Source: Hymenobacter sediminis (GTDB lineage: Bacteria > Bacteroidota > Bacteroidia > Cytophagales > Hymenobacteraceae). From it: a stretch of DNA of 64,000 nucleotides. Positions 1 through 9,119 of this stretch are shown here, piece after piece (the stretch's first letter is position 1; every line of letters begins with the position of its first letter). The notes under the pieces were generated by a model that was given only the letters and a program-made list of their open reading frames with translations, made no database searches and was not told the origin of the DNA. The DNA lies in assembly GCF_003231285.1 (NCBI RefSeq), contig NZ_QKNS01000001.1, positions 372,001 through 436,000 on the forward strand. The letters run 5' to 3'. Made by a program: the position numbers and the translations under genes.

Positions 1-265
1 TGAGGCTTTTCATGGAAATGGTGAGATGGTGAAGTTGATGCGCTGGCGGCTACCCCCTACCGCCTGTTCAAGCTCCTGTTGGGCAGCTCCTGGGTAGAAA
101 TAGGCGGTACAAGCAGCTAAAGATCCTGCCGGGCAGGCTAATTGTTCAGCAAAGGTGCTACTCTACCAGGGCTTTGAACGAATACAAGGGGTAGGCCGAT
201 TCACTGTCTCGCCAGGGCTTCCGCGCATCTGGAACTCCAAGCTCACTATTTCACCAGTTCGTTAC
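1..265. other. Non-coding stretch at window edge
   Basis: No reading frame here resembles a protein, and no RNA gene is recognisable. The stretch lies downstream of the minus-strand gene that ends at 266. It contains one GGGGTAGG octamer at 188-195, a motif that recurs across the window. Confidence 0.5.
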
Positions 266-1243
266 CTAGTCTTCGTGGCCGGCTATGGGGGTAGGAGGTG
301 CCTGCTCGGCTTGCTTGGCCTCGAGGGCTAGGCGCTGTTGCTCCTTCTCAGAGGGCGTGCGGGGTAGGGCGTTGAGGTCGGGCTGGCCGGCATCCACCCA
401 AGCTGTGTACCAGAAAGCGCCCACCAAGCGCAAAGCTAGTCGCATCTGCCGCTCCACCTGCCCATTCAGGCGCTGGTGATACTCGCGGGCAAAGTCGCGG
501 GAGTAGGTGCGTACCGTGAGGTTGCCGCGCTGCTCGAAGCCGTATTTTCGGTCTTCGGGCATCTTTCGGCTTAACTCCCGCTCAACTCCCAGTACCGAAT
601 CGACAGCTGCATGGGAACGGCCTACCGCCGCCCAAATCGTTTGGGTGGGGCGGTCGAGGTAGGGTGCCGGGCCAGTGAAGAAATCGTAACCAGAGCTAAG
701 CAACTCAGGCAGGCGGCTTTCCCACAGAGCATGAATGCCGCGCTGCCCCGTCAGCTGCCCGTTGTAATTGTGGGTGGTGTGCAGGGGCACACAGGCATCG
801 GCAATATAATGGCCCAGGTCGGCCGAGAGGTGCAGAATCCGGTCGGTGTCGTGGGCCTGAAAAGCGGCCGTGAGCTGGCCTTTCATGCGCACCACCTGCC
901 AGGGCACAATGCCGTGCTTCAGCAACGAATCTTCCCCGAGTTGGGCCACTGCATCGGGGTAGAAGCGGGGCAGTTTATGCACGGCTGAGTCACCGTACAC
1001 GTCTACATCTAGGAAGTGACGCGGCGCCTCGCCGGGTACCACCGTGCGACGCGAATCGGGCCGGGTGGCGTTATCAGTGAGGTAGTCGATGTTAGCCTTA
1101 TAGAAGCCTATCATTTCAGGCGGCAGTGTAAACACAGCCAGCCGGTTAATGAGCCGATGACTGAAAAAGCCCCAGGCCTGCGCCGCATTGGAGGAGGTCA
1201 GCACGAGCACTCCTGTTATAGAGAGTAGGAATAAACGTCGCAT
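266..1243 (-). CDS. Secreted zinc-dependent phospholipase C / S1-P1 nuclease-like protein
   Basis: 325 aa with a Sec signal peptide ending near AQA-WG. If cleaved there, the mature chain begins with the Trp typical of the trinuclear-zinc phospholipase C / P1 nuclease fold. Likely zinc ligands are visible: an early His (FFSHRLIN), the helix HLSADLGHYIADACVPLHTT with its H-x3-D-like spacing, and a later IHALWE. The family hydrolyses phosphodiesters in exported phospholipids or nucleic acids; which substrate applies cannot be told from sequence. The C-terminal ~35 residues are Gln/Glu/Ala/Pro-rich and probably disordered. It appears to be a single gene, 32 bp downstream of the DUF4241 lipoprotein on the same strand, so co-transcription is possible. 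Confidence 0.75.
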   Translation of the reverse strand: MRRLFLLSITGVLVLTSSNAAQAWGFFSHRLINRLAVFTLPPEMIGFYKANIDYLTDNATRPDSRRTVVPGEAPRHFLDVDVYGDSAVHKLPRFYPDAVAQLGEDSLLKHGIVPWQVVRMKGQLTAAFQAHDTDRILHLSADLGHYIADACVPLHTTHNYNGQLTGQRGIHALWESRLPELLSSGYDFFTGPAPYLDRPTQTIWAAVGRSHAAVDSVLGVERELSRKMPEDRKYGFEQRGNLTVRTYSRDFAREYHQRLNGQVERQMRLALRLVGAFWYTAWVDAGQPDLNALPRTPSEKEQQRLALEAKQAEQAPPTPIAGHED

Positions 1244-1275
1244 AAGAGATTGTTAGATAGATAAGAATAAGCCTG

Positions 1276-2049
1276 TTACCAGGAAATAACTTGAAAATCA
1301 GTTAGCAGTCGGCAGGGTTGGTGCTTAGCGTCCAGGCCCACGTAGCTAGCATAGCTGCCGTCCCCAAAGCCTGTAGAGAAGGCGGCCACTGTATCGGGCG
1401 GTATGCCATATAAGAAACCCGGACTCGGCGAGCTTGTGTCGAGTCGAAAGCTGGTAACCATCAGGTTTTCCGATGCCGACTTGCCGGCCAGATACCGATT
1501 CAGCGGCTCAATGCTGGCCGCGTCCATAAAAAAGGCCATGCCTGCATCAACTGGGTAGCCATAGTATTCTTTACTGCGGAGCGGAAGCGGCTTCTGGCCG
1601 GGTAATAGCGCTGGCTCCCAACTTACTACGGGCGCATCCGAGAACAAAATGCGGGCAAAAGCTACCCGCTCGTCGCCGTTGAAGCGGGCCAGGGCTAACT
1701 CTACTGGAAACCTGCCCCGGGGAAACCGGGTCATAAATGGCTGGGTCTCCGAATGCAGCGAAACTGGATCGGCGGCCACTATTTGCCCCGATGAAACCGG
1801 CAGGTTACCAAGAAACCGACTTTGCAGCTTAAGCTGCTGACTATCTTGATTGATTTGAGTGCCCGGAAAAAAGCTGGTTTCAAAGATGGCTGGCTCGGCT
1901 TCCACCGAATAAGGGAGCTGCCTGACTGTTGCCCGTCCTGGTGATAGAACATAGCCCACAGCGTCAGGCGAAGTAGAGGTAGTAGGGTTGGTGCACCCAC
2001 CAAGAAGTGTTGCTAGTACTAGTAGCCGAGGTAGAATAGAAATAGACAC
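1276..2049 (-). CDS. DUF4241 domain lipoprotein
   Basis: A GTG start at 2049 gives a compact lipoprotein signal (hydrophobic stretch, then LLGGC lipobox) and about 257 aa. An upstream in-frame ATG at 2139 would put about 30 unlikely residues before the signal, so I prefer the GTG. The C-terminal half has the DUF4241 signature: PVDAG...FF.D in the middle and a final block GFGDGSYASYVGLD ending in LLTDFQVI. The family's function is unknown. If the lipobox is used, the protein is anchored in a membrane. The start choice is the weakest part of this call. Confidence 0.7.
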   Translation of the reverse strand: MSISILPRLLVLATLLGGCTNPTTSTSPDAVGYVLSPGRATVRQLPYSVEAEPAIFETSFFPGTQINQDSQQLKLQSRFLGNLPVSSGQIVAADPVSLHSETQPFMTRFPRGRFPVELALARFNGDERVAFARILFSDAPVVSWEPALLPGQKPLPLRSKEYYGYPVDAGMAFFMDAASIEPLNRYLAGKSASENLMVTSFRLDTSSPSPGFLYGIPPDTVAAFSTGFGDGSYASYVGLDAKHQPCRLLTDFQVISW

Positions 2050-2178
2050 AAGGCAATATGATAAGAAAGGACCAGTAATCGACTGATTCAAGGTAACACG
2101 CAAACAGGTGGCAAAACAATGCTCCCTTATTCGGAACATTATCCTGCCACCTGTTACTAAGTAACTGACCTGTAAAGT

Positions 2179-2778
2179 TTACCGTCGGCCTTGGCCCACG
2201 AACCGCATGCGGTAGTCGGCATTCACGTCGCCTTTGCTGATGCGGGCAAGCTTGCCTTTGAGCAGCTGCTTTTTCAGGCCCGAAGCGTAGTCGGTGAACA
2301 GGATGCCTTCAAGGTGGTCGTATTCGTGCTGAATTACGCGGGCGGTCATACCCGAGAAGGTTTCCTCGTGCTGCTGACGGTCTTCATCCTCATAGCGCAG
2401 CACAATAGTAGAGTGGCGCACCACTTTCTCCCGGATGCCCGGAATACTCAGGCAGCCTTCTTCGAAGCCCCATTCCTCGCCGGTTTCACTTACCATGCGG
2501 GGGTTAATGAAAGCGCGCTTTACTGGAGCCGCCGTAGGCTCCTCAATAATGAGGTTGCCCTCCTCGTCCTCGTCCAGCATAGGCTCCGAGTCGATAACGA
2601 ACAGGCGTATGCTTTTGCCAACCTGGGGTGCCGCCAGTCCCACGCCGTGGGCGTGGTACATGGTGTCGTACATGTCAGCAATAATCTGTTTCAGCTCCGC
2701 AGCCGAGAATTCGGCCGGAATGTCTTTAGCCGGAGTTTTCAGCACCGGGTCGCCGAAGGCAACAATGGGGTAAATCAT
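2179..2778 (-). CDS. def: Peptide deformylase
   Basis: 199 aa, normal length for the family. It removes the N-formyl group from the initiator Met of nascent proteins. All three catalytic motifs are present: motif 1 GVGLAAPQVG, motif 2 EEGCLSIPG (metal-binding Cys) and motif 3 QHEYDHLEG (two metal His and the catalytic Glu). An acidic insert (DEDEEGNLIIEEPTAAP) lies between motifs 1 and 2, as in other Bacteroidota deformylases. Its start overlaps the stop of ruvX by 4 bp (ATGA), so the two genes form a translationally coupled ruvX-def pair. Confidence 0.97.
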   Translation of the reverse strand: MIYPIVAFGDPVLKTPAKDIPAEFSAAELKQIIADMYDTMYHAHGVGLAAPQVGKSIRLFVIDSEPMLDEDEEGNLIIEEPTAAPVKRAFINPRMVSETGEEWGFEEGCLSIPGIREKVVRHSTIVLRYEDEDRQQHEETFSGMTARVIQHEYDHLEGILFTDYASGLKKQLLKGKLARISKGDVNADYRMRFVGQGRR

Positions 2779-3185
2779 CGGGATTCAAGGAAAGATTGCA
2801 GAATGATGGTGGCCGAGACCTTATCAACGGTGGCTTTGTCGCGGCGGTCTTTTTTGCTCAGGCCCCCGGCCAGCATCGCGGCGTGGGCCATGCGGGAGGT
2901 AAACCGCTCATCTACTTCATGTACCGGCACCTCCGGAAACTCCTTACGTAGGCGCCGTACTACCCCTACCACGGCCGGTGTCGAGTCAGTGGCTTCGTTG
3001 TTGAGGTTTTTGGGCATGCCAATAACCAGCGCCGCCAAGGGCTCGCGCAGATGGTAAGCTTTCAGGTACGCCAGCAGGTCCTGGCTGTGCACCGTTTCGA
3101 GGGGGGTAGCAATAAGCTGAAGCGGGTCCGTAACGGCCAGCCCCACGCGCTTGTGCCCGTAGTCGATGGCAAGAATTCGGCCCAT
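2775..3185 (-). CDS. ruvX: Putative pre-16S rRNA nuclease / Holliday-junction resolvase-like YqgF (RuvX)
   Basis: 136 aa from the ATG at 3185, where the sequence MGRILAIDYGHKRVGLA matches the family N-terminus; the frame extends 11 codons further upstream but without homology. The fold is RNase H-like: the first acidic residue is in AIDYG, a second conserved block is VIGMPKNLN, and the third is VDERFTS. YqgF proteins process 16S rRNA ends and were earlier annotated as resolvases. The stop overlaps the def start (ATGA). The upstream 420 bp are AT-rich and non-coding and must hold its promoter. Confidence 0.93.
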   Translation of the reverse strand: MGRILAIDYGHKRVGLAVTDPLQLIATPLETVHSQDLLAYLKAYHLREPLAALVIGMPKNLNNEATDSTPAVVGVVRRLRKEFPEVPVHEVDERFTSRMAHAAMLAGGLSKKDRRDKATVDKVSATIILQSFLESR

Positions 3186-3608
3186 AGCAAAAACAAAAAA
3201 TAGAATGACAAGCGGCAACGGTTCAGCTTGTTAGCCCTGCCACGCCTCAAAGATACGATACCTGCCCGGAAAGGTGACGCCTGTAGAGCTGAACAGTGCA
3301 ATCCAATGGGATGGCCGGGGCGTACGTTGGTCGGGGAAATCAAAGCCTTAAGCTAGAGGAACCCGTCTTTCTAAAATCATAAAATAACCTTTGCACTGAG
3401 TTCATCATCAGGCAATTCTGCACACATTGCGTAGGTCGTTGAAATAGATGATCTAGAGTTTAAACTATAAAAAATTGCATTGTTATTCGAAAATGACTAT
3501 CCCTCTATGTACAGGGTGGCTTTCTTGGAATAGTTTCAATAGTTTTGAAGACCCGTTCGTATTGAATTTTGTTGCGTATCGCCTGAACTCCTACTCTTTC
3601 AACGCTTT
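3186..3608. promoter_or_regulatory. Divergent intergenic region between ruvX and the S41 protease gene
   Basis: About 420 bp with no credible ORF. The half near the protease gene (3340-3600) is clearly richer in A and T than the surrounding genes. A Bacteroidota-like -7 element AACCTTTG occurs near 3387-3394, with no convincing -33 TTTG. This region presumably holds promoters for both divergent genes; exact sites cannot be fixed by eye. Confidence 0.4.
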
Positions 3609-5291
3609 ATGAACATCGAGCCGAACGACTCGCCGCTTCCCGCGTCGGAGCCTGCCCCGCGAAATTCCCGCTGGCAGGTACGTCAGCCGTTGTTGTTAGC
3701 CTTAGCGTTGACTTGTGGGATATTGCTGGGCGCGAATCCGTTTCGGCCCTCAAGCCAAAATCCTGACCTCACGGCCCGCGGCTATCTAAAGTTCAAAGAG
3801 ATTCTCAGCTACGTAGACCGCGACTACGTGGACTCAGTAAATGCAGAGGAGCTGTCGGACTACGCTATCAGCCGCATGCTGGAGCGCCTTGATCCGCACT
3901 CGGTATTTATTCCGGCCAAGCAGCAGCAACAGGCTTCCTCTTTTCTGCAGAGTGACTACGACGGCATTGGGGTTGAGTTCAACCTGTTCCGTGACACTGT
4001 AACGGTAGTGGCTCCCCTCAGTGATGGACCCGCCGAACGGGCCGGCTTACAGCCCGGCGACCGAATTCTGGCCGTGAACGGGCAACGCGTTTCGGGAGTG
4101 CACACCACCACCGAGCAAATGTTTAGCAAACTGCGCGGCCCGCGCGGCAGCGCTGTACTGCTCCAAATTCTGCGTCGCGGACAGGCTCGCCCTATCAATG
4201 TGCAGGTAGCGCGCAACCGCATTTCCAACGCCTCGGTGGATGTGGCTTACATGGTGGATAACCAAACAGGCTACATCAAAGTAAGTCGCTTTGCCAGCGG
4301 TACTTATGATGAGTTTAAGTCGGCGCTGGGTGATTTGCGCCGACAGGGCCTGGGCCGCCTGATTCTGGATTTGCGCGGCAACCCCGGCGGCTACCTCGAC
4401 CGTGCCACCAAAATGGCCGATGAGTTCATCGGAGGCACCAAGAAGATTGTATATACTGACGGCAAAGGCGACCAATACGACACCCAGACCTTCTCGCGAG
4501 TAGTAGGGGAGTTTGAGGAAGGTGCCTTAGTTGTGCTGGTAGATGAAGGTAGTGCCTCGGCGGCCGAGGTGCTGGCTGGTGCTCTGCAGGACCACGACCG
4601 AGCCCTGTTGGTAGGACGCCGCACTTTCGGGAAAGGCCTAGTGCAGCAGCCTATTGCTCTAAACGATGGCTCGGAGTTGCGTCTGACCATTGCGCGCTAC
4701 TACACGCCTTCGGGCCGCAGCATCCAGAAGTCCTACCGCGGCGGTTTGGCCGCCTACGAGCAAGAGTTGCAGAACCGGCAGCGCCATGGTGAGTTCTTCC
4801 ACGCCGATAGCATTCACTTTGCCGATTCTCTACGCTACCGCACAGCCCATGGTCGTACGGTGTATGGGGGGGGCGGCATCATGCCCGACCTGTTCGTGCC
4901 CCGCGACACCACAGCTTTTTCCCCTTACTACACTCGGCTGCAAAGTTTGAACTTGGTGCGAGAGTTTGCTTTGAGCTACTACCAGGAACACAAAGCTGAG
5001 CTGGATGGCCTGCGCTTCGAGCAGTTTAATCAAAGCTTCCGCATCAGCGACGTGCAGCTACAGCAGCTGGCGGCCAAAGCTGCTCGCGACGGGGTTCCTC
5101 AAAATGCCGCCGGTATGCAGCGTAGCGCTACTTTGCTTCGCAACCAGCTGAAGGCCCTGATTGCCCGTAGTGCCTACGGAAAATCAGCTTACTACCAAGT
5201 GCTAAACCAGGAAGATGCTGAAATGCAGCAAGCCCTGCGGGCTATTCAGGAGCCCGGTACCACCGCTATGCTGGGTCTGCTAGGCAAATAG
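3609..5291 (+). CDS. Carboxy-terminal processing protease, S41 family
   Basis: 560 aa. Order: cytoplasmic N-terminus (about 25 aa), one membrane anchor (about 26-42), a helical linker, a PDZ domain (about 110-185, with GIGVEFN and GLQPGDRILAVNG), then the S41 protease core. The catalytic Ser is S317 in GSASAAEVLAGAL. The general-base Lys is K342 in RTFGKGLVQ, 25 residues later as in characterised CtpA enzymes. A C-terminal domain of about 140 aa follows. Such enzymes trim or degrade periplasmic proteins from their C-termini. The gene is monocistronic and ends before a strong hairpin at 5380-5418. Confidence 0.94.
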   Translation: MNIEPNDSPLPASEPAPRNSRWQVRQPLLLALALTCGILLGANPFRPSSQNPDLTARGYLKFKEILSYVDRDYVDSVNAEELSDYAISRMLERLDPHSVFIPAKQQQQASSFLQSDYDGIGVEFNLFRDTVTVVAPLSDGPAERAGLQPGDRILAVNGQRVSGVHTTTEQMFSKLRGPRGSAVLLQILRRGQARPINVQVARNRISNASVDVAYMVDNQTGYIKVSRFASGTYDEFKSALGDLRRQGLGRLILDLRGNPGGYLDRATKMADEFIGGTKKIVYTDGKGDQYDTQTFSRVVGEFEEGALVVLVDEGSASAAEVLAGALQDHDRALLVGRRTFGKGLVQQPIALNDGSELRLTIARYYTPSGRSIQKSYRGGLAAYEQELQNRQRHGEFFHADSIHFADSLRYRTAHGRTVYGGGGIMPDLFVPRDTTAFSPYYTRLQSLNLVREFALSYYQEHKAELDGLRFEQFNQSFRISDVQLQQLAAKAARDGVPQNAAGMQRSATLLRNQLKALIARSAYGKSAYYQVLNQEDAEMQQALRAIQEPGTTAMLGLLGK

Positions 5292-5379
5292 TCCCTGGCA
5301 GATAGACATTAGCTCATAGGTAGCGGTTTCTCGTCAGGGCTATTTGGTAACTACTGCTACTGGGATAGAATGTGCTATA

Positions 5380-5418
5380 AAAGTCAGCCAAGGCGTTATG
5401 CTCGCCTTGGCTGACTTT
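5380..5418. terminator. Bidirectional terminator hairpin
   Basis: Perfect 16-bp stem (left arm 5380-5395, right arm 5403-5418) with a 7-nt loop, A-run on the left and T-run on the right. It sits between the S41 protease gene and the convergent transglutaminase gene and can serve both strands. Confidence 0.85.
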
Positions 5419-5510
5419 TGGCATTTAAAGAGGGGTAGGATTGTGCACGCAGCCCCGATGTAGACGAGGATGGCCGCTTGCAGCCGCTGCACAGTAGCCC
5501 TAGACCCGAC

Positions 5511-6494
5511 TTATTTCTTTACTATGTCCTGCACCCGAAACTCCTGCTTAATGTCCGTCAGCGGTTTGCCGTCGGCTTCGGCGTAGGGATAGATAAAGTA
5601 GTTGAGAGCCGGGTTGTTCTGGCGAGGTACCAGCACTAAGTCGCGGCCACGGGTGAATTCTAGGCGGTTTTCGTCATGAGCGCCAAAGAAGTAGTTGCGG
5701 CGGTCCGGATTCTTAGCCGCTTCGGAGGCATCGACGGGTACCCAGCCGGTTTCCGGAGTATAGAACTCGGCCCAGCAGTGGTAGCCTTTGATTTCGGCTG
5801 CGCCGCGCTCCGGGGGTAGGGGGAAGCCAATGCTGAAACGGGCCGGAATGCCTAGGGCACGGCAGTAACCAATAAACACAGCGTGGAAATCGGTGCAGTT
5901 GCCGCGGCGGGCGTCGCAGGCGTAATAAATGTCGCCGCGGCCCCAGCCCTGGCCCGTCTTGTCGTACTTGACGGTGCTCACCACGTGCTCATACACCGCC
6001 CTGGCCTTCTCTAGGTTGGTTTTTGCTTTGGCTTTGTTGGCCACTTCCAGCGCCCACAGCCGGATTTGTGGATCGAGGGGCACGAGACTGTCGGCGGCCA
6101 GCCAGCGCTTGAGGTTTGGGTCGGGGGCTTCCTGGGGTGGGCGCTGACCATTGAGGGCTGAGGCCAGGTGCTCGCGCCGGGTTGCCTGCAAACGCATATC
6201 CACCCGAAACCCTTGCAGCGCCTCGCCAGTGGCCCGCAAGTGCAAAATGCGGTTGCCATAAGCACCGGTCTGAATATCGTAAGGCACCGGCGACGTCACC
6301 TTCAAATCACGGATTTGCTGCGACTTATCATCATGCGGAACTGGAAGCCACAAATCTACCATCTTCGTGCCGGCCGGCTGGGCCGGTATAGTAGCCGCAT
6401 AATCGAAGGTGAATGTGCGGCTGCGTGGCGTTGGGGTAGGTGGCTGGGCTACGGTAAGCAAAGCCAGCAAGGAGGGGAATAGAAACGAGAGCAT
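5511..6494 (-). CDS. Secreted transglutaminase-like cysteine protein
   Basis: About 327 aa from the ATG at 6494, which places a short hydrophobic signal peptide (LFPSLLALLTVAQ) at the N-terminus; the frame stays open to 6581. The C-terminal half is a transglutaminase-like papain fold: Cys in RRGNCTDFHAVFIG, His in GYHCWAEFY, Asp in WVPVDASEA. The N-terminal ~130 aa are a beta-rich domain commonly attached to such enzymes. Substrate is unknown; relatives are peptidases or amide-bond-modifying enzymes in the periplasm. Divergent from the homogentisate dioxygenase gene. Confidence 0.85.
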   Translation of the reverse strand: MLSFLFPSLLALLTVAQPPTPTPRSRTFTFDYAATIPAQPAGTKMVDLWLPVPHDDKSQQIRDLKVTSPVPYDIQTGAYGNRILHLRATGEALQGFRVDMRLQATRREHLASALNGQRPPQEAPDPNLKRWLAADSLVPLDPQIRLWALEVANKAKAKTNLEKARAVYEHVVSTVKYDKTGQGWGRGDIYYACDARRGNCTDFHAVFIGYCRALGIPARFSIGFPLPPERGAAEIKGYHCWAEFYTPETGWVPVDASEAAKNPDRRNYFFGAHDENRLEFTRGRDLVLVPRQNNPALNYFIYPYAEADGKPLTDIKQEFRVQDIVKK

Positions 6495-6732
6495 AGCCAA
6501 AGTGAGCAGCCGCCACCTTCGGGAGCTGATAGTCAAAGTACAAAGAAACGATATGGAAGGTTGTTCCGGTTCAAAAGGCATTACCCCTTATTGGGCTTAG
6601 GCCCAGGGTAGCGCTTTATGAACAGCCTGATTCTTCGTACAGCTTTGCTTAACACGGCAGACACAGGTCAAACTTTGTACCTTCACTGCTTGGCATTTCT
6701 ACCCAAACTTCCTACCCCAACCTCCCACCCAT

Positions 6733-7941
6733 ATGCCTTTTTATCAACGATTAGGTCAGATTCCGCGCAAGCGGCATACCCAGTTTCGGCAGCCTGATGG
6801 CTCGCTTTATCATGAGCAGTTGGTGGGTACGCTGGGCTTCCACGGCGTTTCGTCGCTGCTTTACCACCGGCACGCACCCACCGAAATCCGAAAGGTAGGC
6901 GAACCCCAGCCTTATGCTCCCAAACTGCTGAAAGACCGGCCGCTGGAGCCAGCTCACCTGCGCACTCTGGCCCAGACCAGCACCGGCGGCGACTACCTTC
7001 AGGCCCGCCAGACCGTGCTGGGCAACGCCGATGTAACCCTGAGCATTTGCAACCCTACGGAGCAGCGCATGGAATATTACTACAAAAACGCGCTGGCCGA
7101 TGAAGTCATTTTCGTGCACGAAGGGCGGGGCGAGCTGTGGAGCCAACTGGGCAAAGTGGCTTTCGAGCCCGGCGACTACGTAGTAATTCCGCGCACCATC
7201 ATCCACCAGATGCACTTCGAGGAAGGGCCGGTGCGCTTGCTTATCATCGAGTCGTTTAGCCCCGTAGAAACCTGTCGGCGCTACCGCAACCACTTCGGGC
7301 AGCTGCTGGAGCATGCGCCTTACTGCGAGCGGGACTTCCGCGGACCCTCGGAGCTAGTAGAAGGTGACGTGCGCGAATCGGGCGAGTACGTGGTGCGCGT
7401 GAAGAAAGACGGATTGCTGCACACGCTGGTGTACGGCCACTCGCCCTTCGATGTGGTGGGCTGGGACGGGTACTTTTACCCTTACGCCACCAGCATCCAC
7501 GACTTCGAGCCCATAACCGGCCGCATCCACCAGCCCCCACCCGTGCACCAGCAGTTCGAGGGCCACAACTTCGTCATCTGCTCCTTTGTGCCGCGCCTCT
7601 TCGACTACCACCCGCTAGCTATTCCGGCCCCTTACAACCACTCCAACGTCGATTCCGACGAGGTGCTGTACTACGTAGCGGGCAACTTCATGTCGCGGCG
7701 CGGGGTAGATCTGGCCTCGTTCACTTGGCATCCTAGCGGCATTCCGCACGGGCCACACCCCGGCACCGTGGAGGCTAGCATCGGCAAAAAGGAAACTAAG
7801 GAGTTGGCCGTGATGGTCGATACCTTCCGCCCGCTCTACCTCACTGAGGCCGCCCTACCCTACGTGGACCCACGCTACCCCATGAGCTGGCAGCCTGATT
7901 TTCAGCACGAGCCACCCCGATCCGCTGACATGATGGATTAG
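6733..7941 (+). CDS. hmgA: Homogentisate 1,2-dioxygenase family protein
   Basis: 402 aa, ATG start; a TTTGTACCTTC element at 6675-6685 is a plausible promoter. It resembles homogentisate 1,2-dioxygenase, the Fe(II) enzyme that opens the ring of homogentisate in tyrosine/phenylalanine breakdown. A cupin core is visible with DEVIFVHEGRGELWSQLG and the His-rich IPRTIIHQMHFEEG. A later block with WHPSGIPHGPHPG carries the likely iron ligands. Other steps of the pathway (fahA, maiA, hpd) are not adjacent. The bacterial short form near 400 aa is less well characterised than the ~430-445 aa enzyme, so substrate is moderately certain. Confidence 0.85.
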   Translation: MPFYQRLGQIPRKRHTQFRQPDGSLYHEQLVGTLGFHGVSSLLYHRHAPTEIRKVGEPQPYAPKLLKDRPLEPAHLRTLAQTSTGGDYLQARQTVLGNADVTLSICNPTEQRMEYYYKNALADEVIFVHEGRGELWSQLGKVAFEPGDYVVIPRTIIHQMHFEEGPVRLLIIESFSPVETCRRYRNHFGQLLEHAPYCERDFRGPSELVEGDVRESGEYVVRVKKDGLLHTLVYGHSPFDVVGWDGYFYPYATSIHDFEPITGRIHQPPPVHQQFEGHNFVICSFVPRLFDYHPLAIPAPYNHSNVDSDEVLYYVAGNFMSRRGVDLASFTWHPSGIPHGPHPGTVEASIGKKETKELAVMVDTFRPLYLTEAALPYVDPRYPMSWQPDFQHEPPRSADMMD

Positions 7942-7959
7942 CGCTGTTTTTATGGACCT

Positions 7960-8452
7960 TTGGACGCTGCTTGCCAACTGGCTCACATTAGGGCCAATCT
8001 GGCAGGCAGCGTCCTTATTGTTATGATGCCTACTACTGTGGGGCCAGAGCGCCCCGGCTTTTACCGCCGGCTGGGTTTAAACCTGGGGCTTACCTTCGGC
8101 TATGTTTTATGTATGGCGCTGTTGCTGATGGCTCTGCCCTTGCTTACGGGCCGACCCGTTCTCACTGAAGCGGCCTTCAGTAACTGGGATACGGAGCATT
8201 ATCTACACATCTAGAACCAAGGCTACGACTTTCAGACCACGGCCTTTTTTCCGCTGTTCCCCTACGTATGGCGGTGGCTGGAGCTATCGGCTCGTGGTAT
8301 GGCCGGCGTAAATGCAGCGGTGTTTGCGAGTAGCCTGCGGACATGAAAACAGCAAGGTCAGGTCAGGGGCCCTGGCGTTAGCAGTAGTAATCAACAGTGG
8401 TCTGATGCTCCGCCTGTTCTACCGGTTTTTGTCGCACGAGTGGGTAGGCTAG
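7960..8452 (+). pseudogene. Decayed mannosyltransferase (PIG-V / GT39-like) remnant
   Basis: Two remnants of one membrane glycosyltransferase. The N-terminal part reads through a membrane segment to FSNWDTEHYLHI, is cut by TAG at 8212-8214, then continues in the same frame as NQGYDFQTTAFFPLFPYVWRW until TGA at 8341-8343. The motif W-D-x-x-x-Y-L followed by GY and AFFPLFP is the hallmark of PIG-V-type mannosyltransferases. About 20 bp on, a different frame gives a terminal membrane helix (ALALAVVINSGLMLRLFYRF) ending in HEWVG at 8452. The middle of the protein (roughly 200-250 aa by comparison with the family) is missing. I infer an internal deletion plus a nonsense mutation. Confidence 0.75.
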
Positions 8453-8506
8453 TACCAAACCAGATGTGGTTGTAGATTCGTATTTTGCATGAATACTACC
8501 ATTGCC

Positions 8507-9037
8507 ATGAAAAAAATCCTGTTGTTACTTCCGGCACTACTGGTGCTGGCTGTACTTACCAGCTGCGAAAAGATCGACAAGCTGCTCACGTTTACTATTG
8601 AAGATTCGCAGTCGGTGAAGATTGCGGGGGCTTTTCCGGCTGGGGCACTTGTTCCGCTCACGCCCGTTGCCGTAACTACCCGTTCCGACGAGAAATTCAA
8701 GAACGAAAACACCAGTGCCAACCTGGTGAAAGACGTGAAGCTTGACCGCCTCACGCTTACTATCACCGACCCCAACTCCGAAAACTTCGATTTTCTGCAG
8801 AGCATCAACCTCTATATCAGCACCGACCAGAACGATAAAATCCTGCTGGCTTCTGCCGATAACGTGCCCACCGGAGTAAATAGCTTTCAGCTGACGCCTA
8901 CCTCCCAGAAGCTCGATAAGTATGTGAAGGCTAGTAGCTACACGCTCTCCACAGAAGCCAAAATCCGGAAGCCCATCAGCCGCGACATTACCATCCGCGT
9001 TGATTCTCGCTTTAAAGTCACCGCCGATCCGCTGTAG
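8507..9037 (+). CDS. Hypothetical lipoprotein
   Basis: 176 aa from ATG 8507; an ATG six codons upstream (8489) is also possible. A clear lipoprotein signal is present: MKK, Leu-rich core, lipobox LTSC. The mature part looks like a small beta-rich domain, with TLTITDPNSENFDFLQSINLYIS and a hydroxyl-rich C-terminus. I do not recognise a named family. Similar Bacteroidota lipoproteins are often structural or stress-related, but nothing here decides that. It is followed by a bidirectional terminator at 9059. Confidence 0.8.
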   Translation: MKKILLLLPALLVLAVLTSCEKIDKLLTFTIEDSQSVKIAGAFPAGALVPLTPVAVTTRSDEKFKNENTSANLVKDVKLDRLTLTITDPNSENFDFLQSINLYISTDQNDKILLASADNVPTGVNSFQLTPTSQKLDKYVKASSYTLSTEAKIRKPISRDITIRVDSRFKVTADPL

Positions 9038-9058
9038 CCTCCACTAATAAACATGTCG

Positions 9059-9090
9059 CTAAGGCCCCTGCTACAAGGCAGGGGCCTTAG
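9059..9090. terminator. Bidirectional terminator hairpin
   Basis: Perfect 13-bp GC-rich stem (9059-9071 with 9078-9090) and 6-nt loop, followed by CTATTTT. It lies between the convergent lipoprotein and HMG-CoA reductase genes. Confidence 0.85.
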
Positions 9091-9119
9091 CTATTTTAAG
9101 AGGGTAGTGAATCTGAGCT

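Noticed and set aside
2191..3057. 288-codon frame on the plus strand opposite def and ruvX
   Set aside because: Covers two certain genes in antisense; its translation has no domain or sensible composition.
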